Shown here one piece after another: positions 52,401-57,614 of a stretch of DNA of 64,000 nucleotides (positions are counted from its first letter, which is position 1; each line of letters starts with the position of its first letter). The stretch is from Melanocharis versteri (lineage: Eukaryota > Chordata > Aves > Passeriformes > Melanocharitidae). The DNA lies in NCBI GenBank assembly GCA_013397845.1, contig VZTG01000387.1, forward strand, positions 54,448 to 118,447, given 5' to 3'. The notes below the pieces were generated by a model. The model made no database searches. It saw only the letters and a program-made list of their open reading frames with translations, and was not told the DNA's origin. The position numbers and the translations under genes are program-made.

Positions 52401-54817
52401 AGTCATATGAAAGAGGAAGGCGTACAAACACCTCCTCAGAAAAAAGTGTTACAGTTGAGAAATTTTACCTCCAGATTTACACCAGCCTTAAGTTAGTAAA
52501 TTTAGTCTTAAACACTACAAACCAGAGTACAAATGTGAAGTTCTAGGTCTCAAAGCAGGGGATATGAGTAGAGCAGAGAGGGTATAGAGCATAGTGAGTG
52601 AAGCCTCTCTACAACAGAGTGTAAGAAAGAAAAGAGCAAAAATTAATGCAAACATTAATTTCATAAACTAAGAAATGGTATGAGTTAGGAAAATTTGGTC
52701 TGAAAATACTTTGACAGGAAGTAATGCATTTTAAGGATCTGAACTGCTAAAAGCAAAGGAAAAAAGCATACCCCACACTTTTTGCAAGACTACAGCATAT
52801 TTTATGAGCCTCAAAACCTCACTCATTCTTCCTTCACAGAATCTGTTTTCAAAGGAGATACAAGAAATGAGAAGATAACCTATTTTTCTTCTTAGATCAA
52901 ATGTAACTATTTCCCCCTAGGGTTACTTGAGAGCAACTGAAGAGTAAGAAACAGTGCAAGACAACTGTTTTACAAGAAAATAAAAATATGATGTAATTTT
53001 TTGCTTCTGCCCTTCCATTTATGTCAGCCTTGAGTTACATGATCTCCTCTGTCCACACTACAGCAGACTACGTCTATAGACTAGGTATAATTTATCATAA
53101 GCTCTCGTATCAGGTTTCAGGGTACTTGTCTATGTTAATTTTTCAAGAGCCAGATAAAGACTGCAGTATATTACACTGTTGGGTGCATATATGTAAGTAG
53201 GCCCATATTTATTCAGTAGGATGATTTTCAGCAAGTACCAACTCTTGAACACATGCATGGAATATCCTGAACTAAGTGGATTACAATACCCTGAACTAAG
53301 TTCATTACAACACTGTGTGAAAGGAATCATAATTTAGCTGCTGCATATTGAAAACAGTAAACTCTGCAGTTCAATCTCTTTTACCCTGCACTGAAAGTTC
53401 ACCACATGGCAATTAAGACAGCACTCCAAACTGCAACTAACAAAAATATACTTCACTAACTAGAGAAGGCAGAGAATTAATAACTACAGAAGGCCTTAAA
53501 GTAAGACTCAACAAGCTCCATAAAACTTTAAAATAGATCCATTTCCAAAAATCTTACCTCTATTTCACAAATGAGTGATTCAAAGAATACAACATAACTG
53601 AACGTCAGCAGTTTTGAAACTATAGTCTAATACTGAGACTATGCAGTGCCAAATCTCCCAGAGGTTCAAATTACACTCAGATCAAGCCCAGGCAACTAAT
53701 CACCTATTTGTCAAATTAACTAAATTACCTGTCTGTAGCTTAATATTCACAGGATTCAGAGTTTATATCAGTTTTATACTTTTAGATTCCAAGATACAAA
53801 GGATACTTAACCTATCAATGAGACACAGGCAGACATTATCAGCAGACTTTGCCAATAGGAAGTTAACTCGTTGAAGCCTTTCTACCCAAAATTTGCTAAG
53901 AGAGAATTTATTCTGCTTGGACACATGCATTAAACCACCACAACATTTCTTTTTGCCACTGTCACTTAGACAGATACTCTGCACACATGTCGTATCTAGT
54001 GTGTATTATTATCACTTAAAAACAGCCTTTTCTAGAATACATTTAAAATAACTTAGCAAAAGTACACGCAAGAGAAAAATGGCCAATTAAATGATGACTA
54101 GAACAAATAAATAAACGCCTTGTTCTCAGATTTATACTATATTCTCAATTAATCTACAGTTTAAAAAAATTGCAGGAATAAGGTTGAGGTAAGCAAACCA
54201 GCCCTCTAAAAATATTAACAGAAGGGACATACATAACTGAAAGAACAAACATTAAGATGAGAGAAAAGGATAACTGGGTAACTCAACGCTGGATTGTTAT
54301 TCGGTGCACGTGAAAGTATCATTACTTTAAATGCTAAGGAAGAAGCCAATTTCTGTTGCATTCTGTTTGATGTTCAAGCAAGAGACGGTTTTTACATTCC
54401 TCCACAAGACAGCTTTTGTAAAGTGGCCAAAACGAAGCACGGTCTCTGGCAGGAGGCGGATCGGTAACAACAAACTTAGATGTCGAAGTTCTAGCGAAGC
54501 CCACCCGAGCTGACAGCGACCCGGGGAGCGATTCCCGCCAGCCGACTGACTCCGGAGCCTTCGGTCGGCCAGGCCTGCGCGGCGCGATCCTCCCGCGGCT
54601 GCGGCGGCGGGGCCGGTCCGACCGACCAGCGGGACGCCAAGGCCTCCCCCTGGCGAGGCGCGGCCCTGCCGTCACAAGCGCCCACAACGGTCCGGCGGAC
54701 ACGTCTCCCAGCGGCCCCTCCCCGCCGTACCTGCGGTGGCAGGGAGCCCGCACGTCCCCCCGCTCCGCGAGGCGGCACCTGCTCCTCGCTGATCTTCTGC
54801 TTCAGCTTCTTGAACAT
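397..54817 (-). CDS. GOLGA4: GOLGA4 (golgin-245/p230), 5' 15 exons, C-terminus off window
   Basis: Golgin-245 is a long coiled-coil tether on the trans-Golgi. In the family, the C-terminal GRIP domain binds Arl1 on the membrane and the short N-terminus captures endosome-derived carriers, reportedly through TBC1D23. Fifteen exons seen here join in phase into 1952 codons plus 2 nt (mammalian proteins are about 2230 residues), so roughly the last 280 residues, including GRIP, are missing at the left edge. Order of parts: conserved basic start MFKKLKQKISEEQ (1-13), low-complexity Ser/Pro region (about 14-78), Ser/Leu repeat segment and acidic stretch (79-183), then near-continuous coiled coil rich in Glu, Lys, Gln and Leu to the end. 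Recognition rests on blocks such as ELQMDQQAKKHLQEEFDASL and NEKTLEKLDVKQTELE, which match golgin-245 from memory. All introns checked are GT-AG. Exon numbering here counts only the coding exons visible and leaves out the cassette at 33278-33376. Confidence 0.96.
5102..6300 (+). mobile_element. Old LTR-like element, ends uncertain
   Basis: A segment of about 1.2 kb differs in composition from the intron around it. It starts TGAGAAATGC and ends near GTTTGTAACA at about 6296, with an ATTAAA polyadenylation-like signal at about 6225. The 5-mer GTATC precedes the start (5097-5101) and recurs at 6306-6310, which could be a target duplication if the true right end is about ten bases further. An internal 58-bp tandem repeat lies at 5740-5990. 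No internal viral genes are present. The family is inferred from structure alone. Confidence 0.5.
5740..5990 (+). repeat. 58-bp tandem repeat, about four degenerate units
   Basis: The motif TATTCCTYTGTTAAATTGTT occurs at 5856 and 5914, with a diverged copy at 5798 (TGTCCTTTGCTAAGTTGCTA) and a weaker one near 5972. The spacing is 58 bp. Between them lie variants of GTAAGGTTNNAAGTT. It sits inside the LTR-like element. Confidence 0.65.
6636..6791 (-). CDS. GOLGA4: GOLGA4 exon 14 (156 nt)
   Basis: Encodes residues 542-593, beginning EKNQSECLKALQEQ and ending HQEVETCRT. The acceptor is CGTGCAG|GAAAA and the donor AGAACT|GTGAGT; both boundaries are phase 0. It includes the block ESLALEELELQKKA, which is well conserved in golgin-245. 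Confidence 0.95.
6792..7860 (-). other. GOLGA4: GOLGA4 intron 13
   Basis: Apart from the AT microsatellite at 7266-7316 I see only unassigned AT-rich sequence. Confidence 0.75.
7266..7316. repeat. (AT)n microsatellite, interrupted
   Basis: Alternating AT tracts broken by short GATT, CC and GTTAC interruptions. Confidence 0.9.
7861..7992 (-). CDS. GOLGA4: GOLGA4 exon 13 (132 nt)
   Basis: Encodes residues 498-541, KSSEERVAELEKIHKKELAT... to ...QEKMKAAL. The acceptor is TTCACAG|AAATC and the donor CTCTT|GTAAGT, phase 0 at both ends. No methionine start is needed because it is internal. The block corresponds to mammalian KSSEEQIAKLQKLHEKEL. Confidence 0.95.
7993..9020 (-). other. GOLGA4: GOLGA4 intron 12
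   Basis: AT-rich, about 1 kb. I see no repeat family or exon-like stretch. Confidence 0.75.
9021..9199 (-). CDS. GOLGA4: GOLGA4 exon 12 (179 nt)
   Basis: Completes codon 438 and encodes residues 439-497, FEELEKALSIAQKTEEARKK... to ...VKQEVVEIMK. The acceptor is CTTGGCAG|CTTTCG and the donor ATGAAG|GTAAAA. It begins in phase 1 and ends in phase 0. An upstream in-frame ATG is created by intron sequence and is not used. Confidence 0.95.
9200..15324 (-). other. GOLGA4: GOLGA4 intron 11 (6.1 kb)
   Basis: Mostly AT-rich unassigned sequence. It contains a CR1 tail at 13395-13514 and a conspicuous GC-richer patch at about 12240-12450 that I cannot assign. An open frame on the plus strand at 9850-10374 (174 codons) has no recognisable domain and is not called as a gene. 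Confidence 0.75.
13395..13514 (+). mobile_element. CR1 LINE 3'-end fragment
   Basis: Carries the diagnostic CR1 tail: a GGTTGGACCAGATGA-type stretch, then TGGTCCCTTCTAACCTTACC and a terminal ATTCTGTGGTTCTGTG. It is severely 5'-truncated, as is usual for avian CR1. Confidence 0.85.
15325..15472 (-). CDS. GOLGA4: GOLGA4 exon 11 (148 nt)
   Basis: Encodes residues 389-437 plus one base, GMVIAETKRQMHETLEMKEE... to ...EQKEKSERT. The acceptor is CCGTAG|GGCATG and the donor AACTG|GTAAGA. The first base of codon 438 is split here and joins the next exon to give Ala, reading SERTAFEELEKAL, close to mammalian SERAAFEELEKAL. Confidence 0.96.
15473..16270 (-). other. GOLGA4: GOLGA4 intron 10
   Basis: AT-rich; no repeat family or exon recognised. 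Confidence 0.75.
16271..16354 (-). CDS. GOLGA4: GOLGA4 exon 10 (84 nt)
   Basis: Encodes residues 361-388, starting DFHMAEKTKLITQLRDAKNL and ending EQLEQDK. The acceptor lies after a T-rich tract ending TTTTAG|GAC and the donor is GACAAG|GTAAAC. Both ends are phase 0. The exon is too short to stand out as an open frame but matches golgin-245 almost residue for residue. Confidence 0.96.
16355..17334 (-). other. GOLGA4: GOLGA4 intron 9
   Basis: About 1 kb without recognisable repeats or genes. Confidence 0.75.
17335..17522 (-). CDS. GOLGA4: GOLGA4 exon 9 (188 nt)
   Basis: Completes codon 298 (Glu) and encodes residues 299-360, GNEDSVKTLETLNQRVKRQE... to ...RLQELEKMK. The acceptor is CTTATAG|AGGGT; using the next AG would put a stop codon in frame, which fixes the start. 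The donor is ATGAAG|GTATGG. Confidence 0.95.
18014..18262 (-). mobile_element. CR1 LINE 3'-end fragment
   Basis: Read on the plus strand it starts with ATAGAATCGTAGAATCGTA and continues GGGTTGGAAGGGATCTTAAAG, the reverse complement of the CR1 3' terminus. It extends through the typical TGGCCTTGAACACTTCCAG and CTCACCACCCTCACAGTAAA blocks. It is 5'-truncated. Confidence 0.92.
18344..19416 (+). mobile_element. Avian LTR element (same family as the 38.7-kb copy)
   Basis: Shares the order of blocks with the elements at 38711 and 57615: an AGAAGCTTTC-type U3, a GAGGAGGAGGTGCTCCAG block, a chain of TGGAGCAG/CCCGTGGGA-type short repeats, an AATAAA at 19230-19235, then TTATCTCAACCCATGAA and a terminal GCCTGGCAC block. 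The start TGTACTGG and the end ACTCA are placed by alignment to the 38.7-kb copy. No clear target duplication was found. Open frames up to 205 codons inside it are low-complexity by-products. Confidence 0.75.
20183..20321 (-). CDS. GOLGA4: GOLGA4 exon 8 (139 nt)
   Basis: Encodes residues 252-297 plus one base, starting VSLLKQRLQNGQIGTELPDQ. The acceptor is TTTAG|GTGTCA and the donor GGAAGCAATG|GTAAGT. After the coiled-coil start this is a variable, Gln/Thr/Glu-rich linker, the least conserved part of the N-terminal third. Confidence 0.93.
20322..20833 (-). other. GOLGA4: GOLGA4 intron 7
   Basis: AT-rich, about 0.5 kb, nothing recognised. Confidence 0.75.
20834..20932 (-). CDS. GOLGA4: GOLGA4 exon 7 (99 nt)
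   Basis: Encodes residues 219-251, ELQMDQQAKKHLQEEFDASL followed by EEKDQLISVLQTQ. The acceptor is TATCAG|GAGCTC and the donor CTCAG|GTAAGA, phase 0. This block is nearly identical to mammalian golgin-245 and is one of the strongest identifiers of the gene. Confidence 0.97.
20933..24522 (-). other. GOLGA4: GOLGA4 intron 6
   Basis: About 3.6 kb, mostly AT-rich. A GC-richer segment at about 23180-23870 ends with an AATAAA and may be an unassigned insertion. No exon-like open stretch with splice sites was found. Confidence 0.7.
24523..24579 (-). CDS. GOLGA4: GOLGA4 exon 6 (57 nt)
   Basis: Encodes residues 200-218, SILSQSQDKALRRIGELRE. The acceptor is TTCTTAAG|AGCATT and the donor AGAGAG|GTAATT, phase 0. 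Mammalian counterpart GILSQSQDKSLRRIAELRE. Confidence 0.96.
24580..24970 (-). other. GOLGA4: GOLGA4 intron 5
   Basis: Short AT-rich intron; nothing recognised. Confidence 0.75.
24971..25018 (-). CDS. GOLGA4: GOLGA4 exon 5 (48 nt)
   Basis: Encodes residues 184-199, LVSAYQVIQREKKKLQ. The acceptor is TATTTTAG|CTGGTG and the donor CTACAG|GTAAGC, phase 0. It marks the start of the continuous coiled coil. Confidence 0.96.
25019..26918 (-). other. GOLGA4: GOLGA4 intron 4
   Basis: 1.9 kb, AT-rich with A-rich runs; no transposon or exon recognised. Confidence 0.75.
26919..27233 (-). CDS. GOLGA4: GOLGA4 exon 4 (315 nt), Ser/Leu repeat segment
   Basis: Encodes residues 79-183, QSDSQSFAQRLQLRVPSMES... 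to ...LGNYRGKYSE. The acceptor is TTTGCAG|CAAAGT and the donor TCAGAG|GTAGGC, phase 0. Four back-to-back units of about nine residues (ESLFRSPVK, ETLFRSSSK, ESLVRSSSR, DSLNRLDLE) are followed by an acidic Ser/Asp/Glu stretch and the basic QRLRRMERSL. The segment is Ser-rich and suggestive of phosphorylation (inference). Confidence 0.96.
27234..28355 (-). other. GOLGA4: GOLGA4 intron 3
   Basis: 1.1 kb, AT-rich, nothing recognised. Confidence 0.75.
28356..28421 (-). CDS. GOLGA4: GOLGA4 exon 3 (66 nt), probably alternatively used
   Basis: Encodes residues 57-78, NLTKQPLPGSTENNGSEP plus VSPQ. The acceptor is CCCGTAG|AACTTA and the donor CCACAG|GTATGT, phase 0 at both ends. It has the same length (22 codons) as the mammalian block ending NGSEPSIPQ, which is included in only some human isoforms, so skipping here would keep the frame. 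Confidence 0.9.
29175..30545 (+). mobile_element. CR1 LINE, 3' part of ORF2 plus tail, degenerate
   Basis: Reverse-transcriptase motifs are legible: VIFLDFSKAFDTVSHRIILD at 29410-29469, then GSILGPVLFNIFINYLNAG at about 29598-29654. The catalytic ADD region is broken (reads as F-D-N-D-T). A 3' tail ending GGATATTCTATGATTCTAA closes it. Multiple stops and frame changes make it inactive. Confidence 0.92.
31345..31524 (+). mobile_element. CR1 LINE 3'-tail fragment
   Basis: Begins in the AAAAGAGTGACTGGGCATTG block, continues through GACTGGATGTGGCACTTAGT and ends AACTCTGTGATTCTGTGA. It closely resembles the tail of the 36.7-38.4-kb copy, so both belong to the same subfamily. Confidence 0.92.
33278..33376 (-). 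CDS. GOLGA4: Candidate GOLGA4 cassette exon (99 nt, 33 codons)
   Basis: A 99-nt stretch stays open in phase 0 and is bounded by strong splice sites: a pyrimidine-rich tract (TTTTCATTTTCCTCCTTTTG) before AATAACAG|CTGTTA, and GACAGTGTG|GTGAGT as donor. It reads LLAGMIAEPAFLSEYTIFAL and ends PTKQPKPQSDSV. Exons 2 and 3 both join in phase 0, so inclusion inserts 33 residues without a shift. The composition, hydrophobic then Pro/Gln/Ser-rich, differs from the coiled coil. I cannot confirm from memory whether a matching alternative exon is annotated in mammals; use in the main transcript is unproven. Confidence 0.65.
34731..34913. repeat. Compound microsatellite (TA)n/(TG)n/(TATG)n/(GATA)n
   Basis: TA and TG dinucleotide tracts grade into TATG/TACG units and end in about nine GATA units (one changed to GGTA) at about 34874-34911. 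Confidence 0.95.
35902..36555 (+). mobile_element. Solo LTR, betaretrovirus/ERVK-like, with 6-bp TSD
   Basis: The LTR is 35908-36549 (642 bp), starting TGTTGGGGAAGATGAAACAG and ending CAACCTCACA. It is flanked by the direct repeat CTGCAG (35902-35907 and 36550-36555), a 6-bp target duplication typical of this class. AATAAA is at 36469-36474, followed by a U5-like GATCTCTCATC region. A pyrimidine-rich CTCTCT/TCTCCCTCTTGCTC stretch lies at about 36313-36410. No internal retroviral sequence remains, so it arose by LTR-LTR recombination. Confidence 0.88.
36730..38425 (+). mobile_element. CR1 LINE, 1.7 kb, ORF2 C-terminal half plus 3' end
   Basis: Starts in the ATCCAGGAGGAAGCAGT region and runs to the tail ending ATTCTGTGATTCTGTGA. 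The reverse-transcriptase block reads VDVVYLDLAK and is then frameshifted just before the expected F-(D/N)-T-V-S-H motif. A long intact stretch at 37556-38242 encodes the conserved CR1 C-terminus (GVLIDGRLNTSQQCVHMAKK, later VQRRATRLVKGLEHKSHEEW). It is the best preserved CR1 in the window but still interrupted. Confidence 0.94.
39383..40055 (+). repeat. 673-bp perfect direct repeat, first copy
   Basis: Identical as far as I can read to 40213-40885, offset exactly 830 bp. Each copy abuts an N (40056 on its right; 40212 on the left of the second copy). See the assembly finding. Confidence 0.95.
40056..40212. other. 155-bp insert between two single N bases
   Basis: N at 40056 and N at 40212 bracket a piece whose first 62 bases copy 39242-39303 and whose last 93 bases copy 40942-41034. 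It therefore looks like a separate short contig of the same LTR lacking its middle. Confidence 0.9.
40213..40885 (+). repeat. 673-bp perfect direct repeat, second copy
   Basis: Second copy of 39383-40055. Sequence continues uninterrupted from here through the true LTR end at 41032. Confidence 0.95.
41640..42493 (+). mobile_element. CR1 LINE, 3' ORF2 fragment, diverged
   Basis: Recognised by the AAGTTCAACAGAAGGACTAC, GAGGATCCAGCAGAGGGCCA and TGAGGAAGAACTTCTTTACA blocks and the end CAATCCTAGCAATTCTATGA. The encoded piece LGLFSPKKRRQRRDLINTYK corresponds to LGLFSLEKRRAMGDLFTLYN of the 36.7-kb copy. It is more diverged than that copy. Confidence 0.92.
44823..44912. repeat. Two adjacent perfect hairpin palindromes
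   Basis: CTATCAGCTG/CAGCTGATAG (44823-44832 and 44841-44850) has a 10-bp stem and 8-nt loop. TATACTTGT/ACAAGTATA (44893-44901 and 44904-44912) has a 9-bp stem and 2-nt loop. Confidence 0.85.
45697..46203 (+). mobile_element. ERVL-like solo LTR with 5-bp TSD
   Basis: The LTR is 45702-46198 (497 bp), starting TGTCCTAGGTTAAAAATAGG and ending TTTCAAACCAAGACA. It is flanked by AACAC on both sides (45697-45701 and 46199-46203). A TATA-like ATATAAGG lies at about 45914 and AATAAA at 46111-46116. The short inverted termini and 5-bp duplication fit class III (ERVL-type) elements. No internal part remains. Confidence 0.88.
47791..47824. repeat. (AT)n microsatellite
   Basis: About eleven AT units followed by ATCT interruptions. 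Confidence 0.92.
48885..48965 (-). CDS. GOLGA4: GOLGA4 exon 2 (81 nt)
   Basis: Encodes residues 30-56, VPSKSPPSTGNRFKTTSFTD then QNDGGKE. The acceptor is TCTGCAG|GTCCCT and the donor AAAGAG|GTCAGT, phase 0. It corresponds to the mammalian block with RTSSFTEQLDEG; the TTSFTDQNDGG core identifies it. Confidence 0.93.
49680..50070 (+). mobile_element. Possible LTR fragment
   Basis: GC-richer than its surroundings, with a TATA-like GGATATAAGG at about 49955 and a following GAACACTGCTGGAACCAGGA stretch reminiscent of LTR R/U5 regions. No termini or duplication could be fixed. Confidence 0.35.
50555..52215 (-). mobile_element. CR1 LINE, 1.7 kb, minus strand
   Basis: Read on the minus strand it includes GVLVGRKLNEISSVCALAAK and IKHSITSQPREKIILLNSAL, the conserved CR1 ORF2 C-terminal region. 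Upstream comes a DVVFLGFIKAFGTVLP version of the RT motif, with substitutions and stops. It is inactive, 5'-truncated and lies antiparallel to the other long CR1 copies. Confidence 0.92.
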
Positions 54818-55325
54818 GGTGGCGGGAGGGACAAGGGGATGAGGGTAGGGGTTCCGGGCCGGCCGGTCAGACGGCGAGGGGCGCCCAGGGGGCGGCGAAT
54901 CCGAACTCCCCTCGCCCCGGCCCGCGGAGCCACCGCCGCTCCGCCCTCGGACCCCCCTCCGCGCGGCACAGGCAGCCGCGACCGCTGCGCCTGCGCAGCC
55001 AACGTGGAGCCGAACTCTTCGGCCGGCACGGCGTGCGGCGAGGCACAAACTTCCAAACGCAATGCCTGGCGCTGCTCCTCCCGCGACGCAGAGGTGCGGC
55101 CCTAGGTGGCGGGGCAGAGCGGCGCCGCCTGGCCTCACTTGCTCCATCTCTCCCGGCGGGCGCGGGAGACGGTGCCGTCCTGAGAATGGAGCGGGCGGAG
55201 GAGTGACCGCTATCCGGCGGGAGGAAAAACAGAGCGGTAAAAACTGCCGCCTCGCTGCGCCTTTCCGCCGCCGTAGCCGTGTGATCCCGTACCTTAAACC
55301 CCGCCACCGAGACCCTTGATTTGAC
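54490..55325. promoter_or_regulatory. GOLGA4: CpG island promoter of GOLGA4
   Basis: Dense CpG and GC content spans exon 1, its donor and about 500 bp upstream, with abrupt AT-rich flanks. No TATA box is obvious at a sensible distance from the start codon, consistent with a housekeeping-type promoter. The transcription start cannot be fixed from sequence. Divergent transcription to the right is possible. Confidence 0.85.
54731..54817 (-). CDS. GOLGA4: GOLGA4 exon 1 coding part (87 nt)
   Basis: The start codon lies in an ideal Kozak context (CCGCCACCATGT). It encodes MFKKLKQKISEEQ then VPPRGAGGRAGSLPPQ. The donor is CCGCAG|GTACGG. A second possible donor directly after EEQ (CAG|GTGCCG) is weaker; mammals also carry an extra segment ending in Gln after EEQ, which favours the distal one. 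The basic amphipathic start is the family's vesicle-capturing end, shared with golgin-97. Confidence 0.92.
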
Positions 55326-55397
55326 AGAATGCTGACCCTGAGGGTCTGTAAGCCCTCGCGTGAGAGTCCTGAGTCCGTCAGCGACAGTGTCGAGGAC

Positions 55398-55470
55398 AAG
55401 CTTTCACAAGCCGAAGAATCGGGCAGCAAGGTAACAAAAAGGTGCTCGGTTCTCGGGCTTGTGAAAGCTT
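55398..55470. repeat. Perfect 15-bp inverted repeat, 43-nt loop
   Basis: AAGCTTTCACAAGCC (55398-55412) is exactly complementary to GGCTTGTGAAAGCTT (55456-55470). It lies at the outer edge of the CpG island. Confidence 0.95.
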
Positions 55471-57614
55471 CCGGCTAAAAACTGCTTGGAAACCTATCTG
55501 CTTATAAGAAAGTCGCGATGTTTTCGTTTAGTCCGCTCTGAAATCTTTCGAGTAGTCTTTTGTTTGTAAACCTGAGATACACTGTTACAACTAAAGTACC
55601 ATTGAAGGTGGAAAGGCAGTATTTGCTACTATTGTTGTTGCTACTGTCTCTACGAAACTAGGGCGGAAATGTTCTTGACTGCTTTAGGCTAAAACCTCTG
55701 GCTTTAGATCTCTTGTTGAATGACATTTGTGCATTTGTTCATTGCTGCCAGTTAGATACAGAGGGCTGTCAGCAGTAGCCAGCATTCATTCTCCAACAAT
55801 GGGACTATTTTGAAACTTACGGTGTTGACAATGACACTGTATGGAGGCTAAAAAATACATGGTGCAGTTTGCAAGAAACGATGAACCACGTGGTCTTCTG
55901 TAAAGCTTCCTACTAAGGAGGCTGTATGCCGTAATCACAAATGCCTAGAAATTTTTTCACTGAAATACGCTCCTGAAATCTCTAAGGAATTTGAGGGGGA
56001 AAAAATGGATAGGAACTTATTTTCCCATTTGCTATTACACTGACTAAAAAAACAATCAAGATACATCTACAACAAAAAAATAAACAGATGGTTTTCCTAG
56101 TTTTTTTGCTACATGTTTAAACAAAAATATTTTTAGCAATCTATTTAGTTGTAAATAAACTGCGACTGGTAGTGACCCTTTTTTTGTGTGTTCCTGTTAA
56201 GACTACTATGCATACTTCTGATGACGACAGTGACTTGCACACTCTATTGATTTTTGGTGAGAACAACTGTTGACTTCAAACACCTTCAATAAAGTTAATC
56301 TGAACCTACAAGCTGTAACAGCCAGGTAAGTATCTCTAAGATTTGTAGGGTATCTTTTCTGTAAGTTGAAACAGAGGTATAGGAAAAAGTCTCCAGGACT
56401 AAAAGGGCAAAACCATTTGAATAGCAGTCCATGAGGAAATGAGATAAAATGGGCAATTAAGTTTATTGCATCCATAAAAATTAAACATTTTCTACTTCAG
56501 TGAGGTAGCTTCTGTTTCCTCTAAATATGACATGCAGCAGCATAGCAGTAAAATTCAGTGGTTAACAAGTGAGAGGAGCTTTGCCTGATGAATGCTTTGA
56601 GAAACCCTTTAACAACCTTCAATAACCTAATAATCCATGATCCCCTCACATCTATGTTCTCGATTACAAATGCTAGCTCATATTCTCTTTTTCTGTTCAG
56701 ATTACTCTTCTGATTCAAACCTAAGTCACTAAATGTAATATGTGAATTTGGTGGACAGATGCATAATTGAAAGGACGCTACCTCCTATAGCTATCAAATA
56801 GAAAAGCACAGTTTTTAAAATTCATTCATAAAATGGATACAACACAAAAGAGAGCTCTGTATTATTTCCTTGGAAAATTTAAAGCTTGAAATGGTATGTT
56901 CTGAGTGTTTCTCATGTACAGATGTGGAAGAGAATAAATTTCAGACTAGAAACTATGATAAAATAAGTCATTTTTTCCTACACTAGAATCTTAGTTACTA
57001 CAGAAAATGGTAAGGAGATTTATTAATTGAAACTCTGATAATAGGTTGCAATAACACTAATCGGGTAATCTTATGATAATTGGATATTTTCTAGGGGACT
57101 TTTTTTACTACATCAAGGTCTTTTGTTGTGTAAATTTCAAGGTACTTAATCACCTCCTGTTCTTCACAGGAGGTGCCTAACCTGAGTTTCAGAAAGAGAC
57201 AAAATAAAATTTGTATATATCATTTAATCATATAGAGATTGGTGGCATTTGAAAAAATCAATGTGAATTTCTGTGCTTTTGAATTGGTATGTTTTGTGAT
57301 ACATGGTTATGTGTCTAGTATTGCTCCAATAATACAAAGTGGTATCCCACATTAAGCAGTAGTACCCAAATTCTGAAGATATGTATGATAACTCTGCAAA
57401 ACCCTATCATAAGTCTTCTAAATGGGATTTAAGTGTTTTAGCATCTGAGCAAGTTCGATTAAAACATATGGCAACATACAAAGCATTTACTCTAAACCCC
57501 ACAGAAGTCCTGGGGAAAATGTCTCATACTACATTTTTACACACAGAATGCCAAAATCCCATACTTAACTGAATGATACCTTATTTCTAGAGGGTTGATC
57601 TGATCCTAGCAGAT
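55471..57614. other. Intergenic, AT-rich
   Basis: No gene or transposon recognised. A small perfect hairpin, CACCTCCTG/CAGGAGGTG with a 7-nt loop, lies at 57151-57175. Confidence 0.7.

Larger units (their letters stand above)
48966..54730 (-). other. GOLGA4: GOLGA4 intron 1 (5.8 kb)
   Basis: Contains a possible LTR fragment (about 49680-50070) and a 1.7-kb minus-strand CR1 (50555-52215). The stretches 48966-49679, 50071-50554 and 52216-54480 are AT-rich with nothing recognised; sequence becomes CpG-rich from about 54490 to the exon. Confidence 0.8.

Noticed and set aside
54731..55429. 312-codon minus-strand open frame treated as one protein
   Set aside because: It joins GC-rich 5' untranslated sequence, exon 1 and intron; only 54731-54817 is credible coding sequence.
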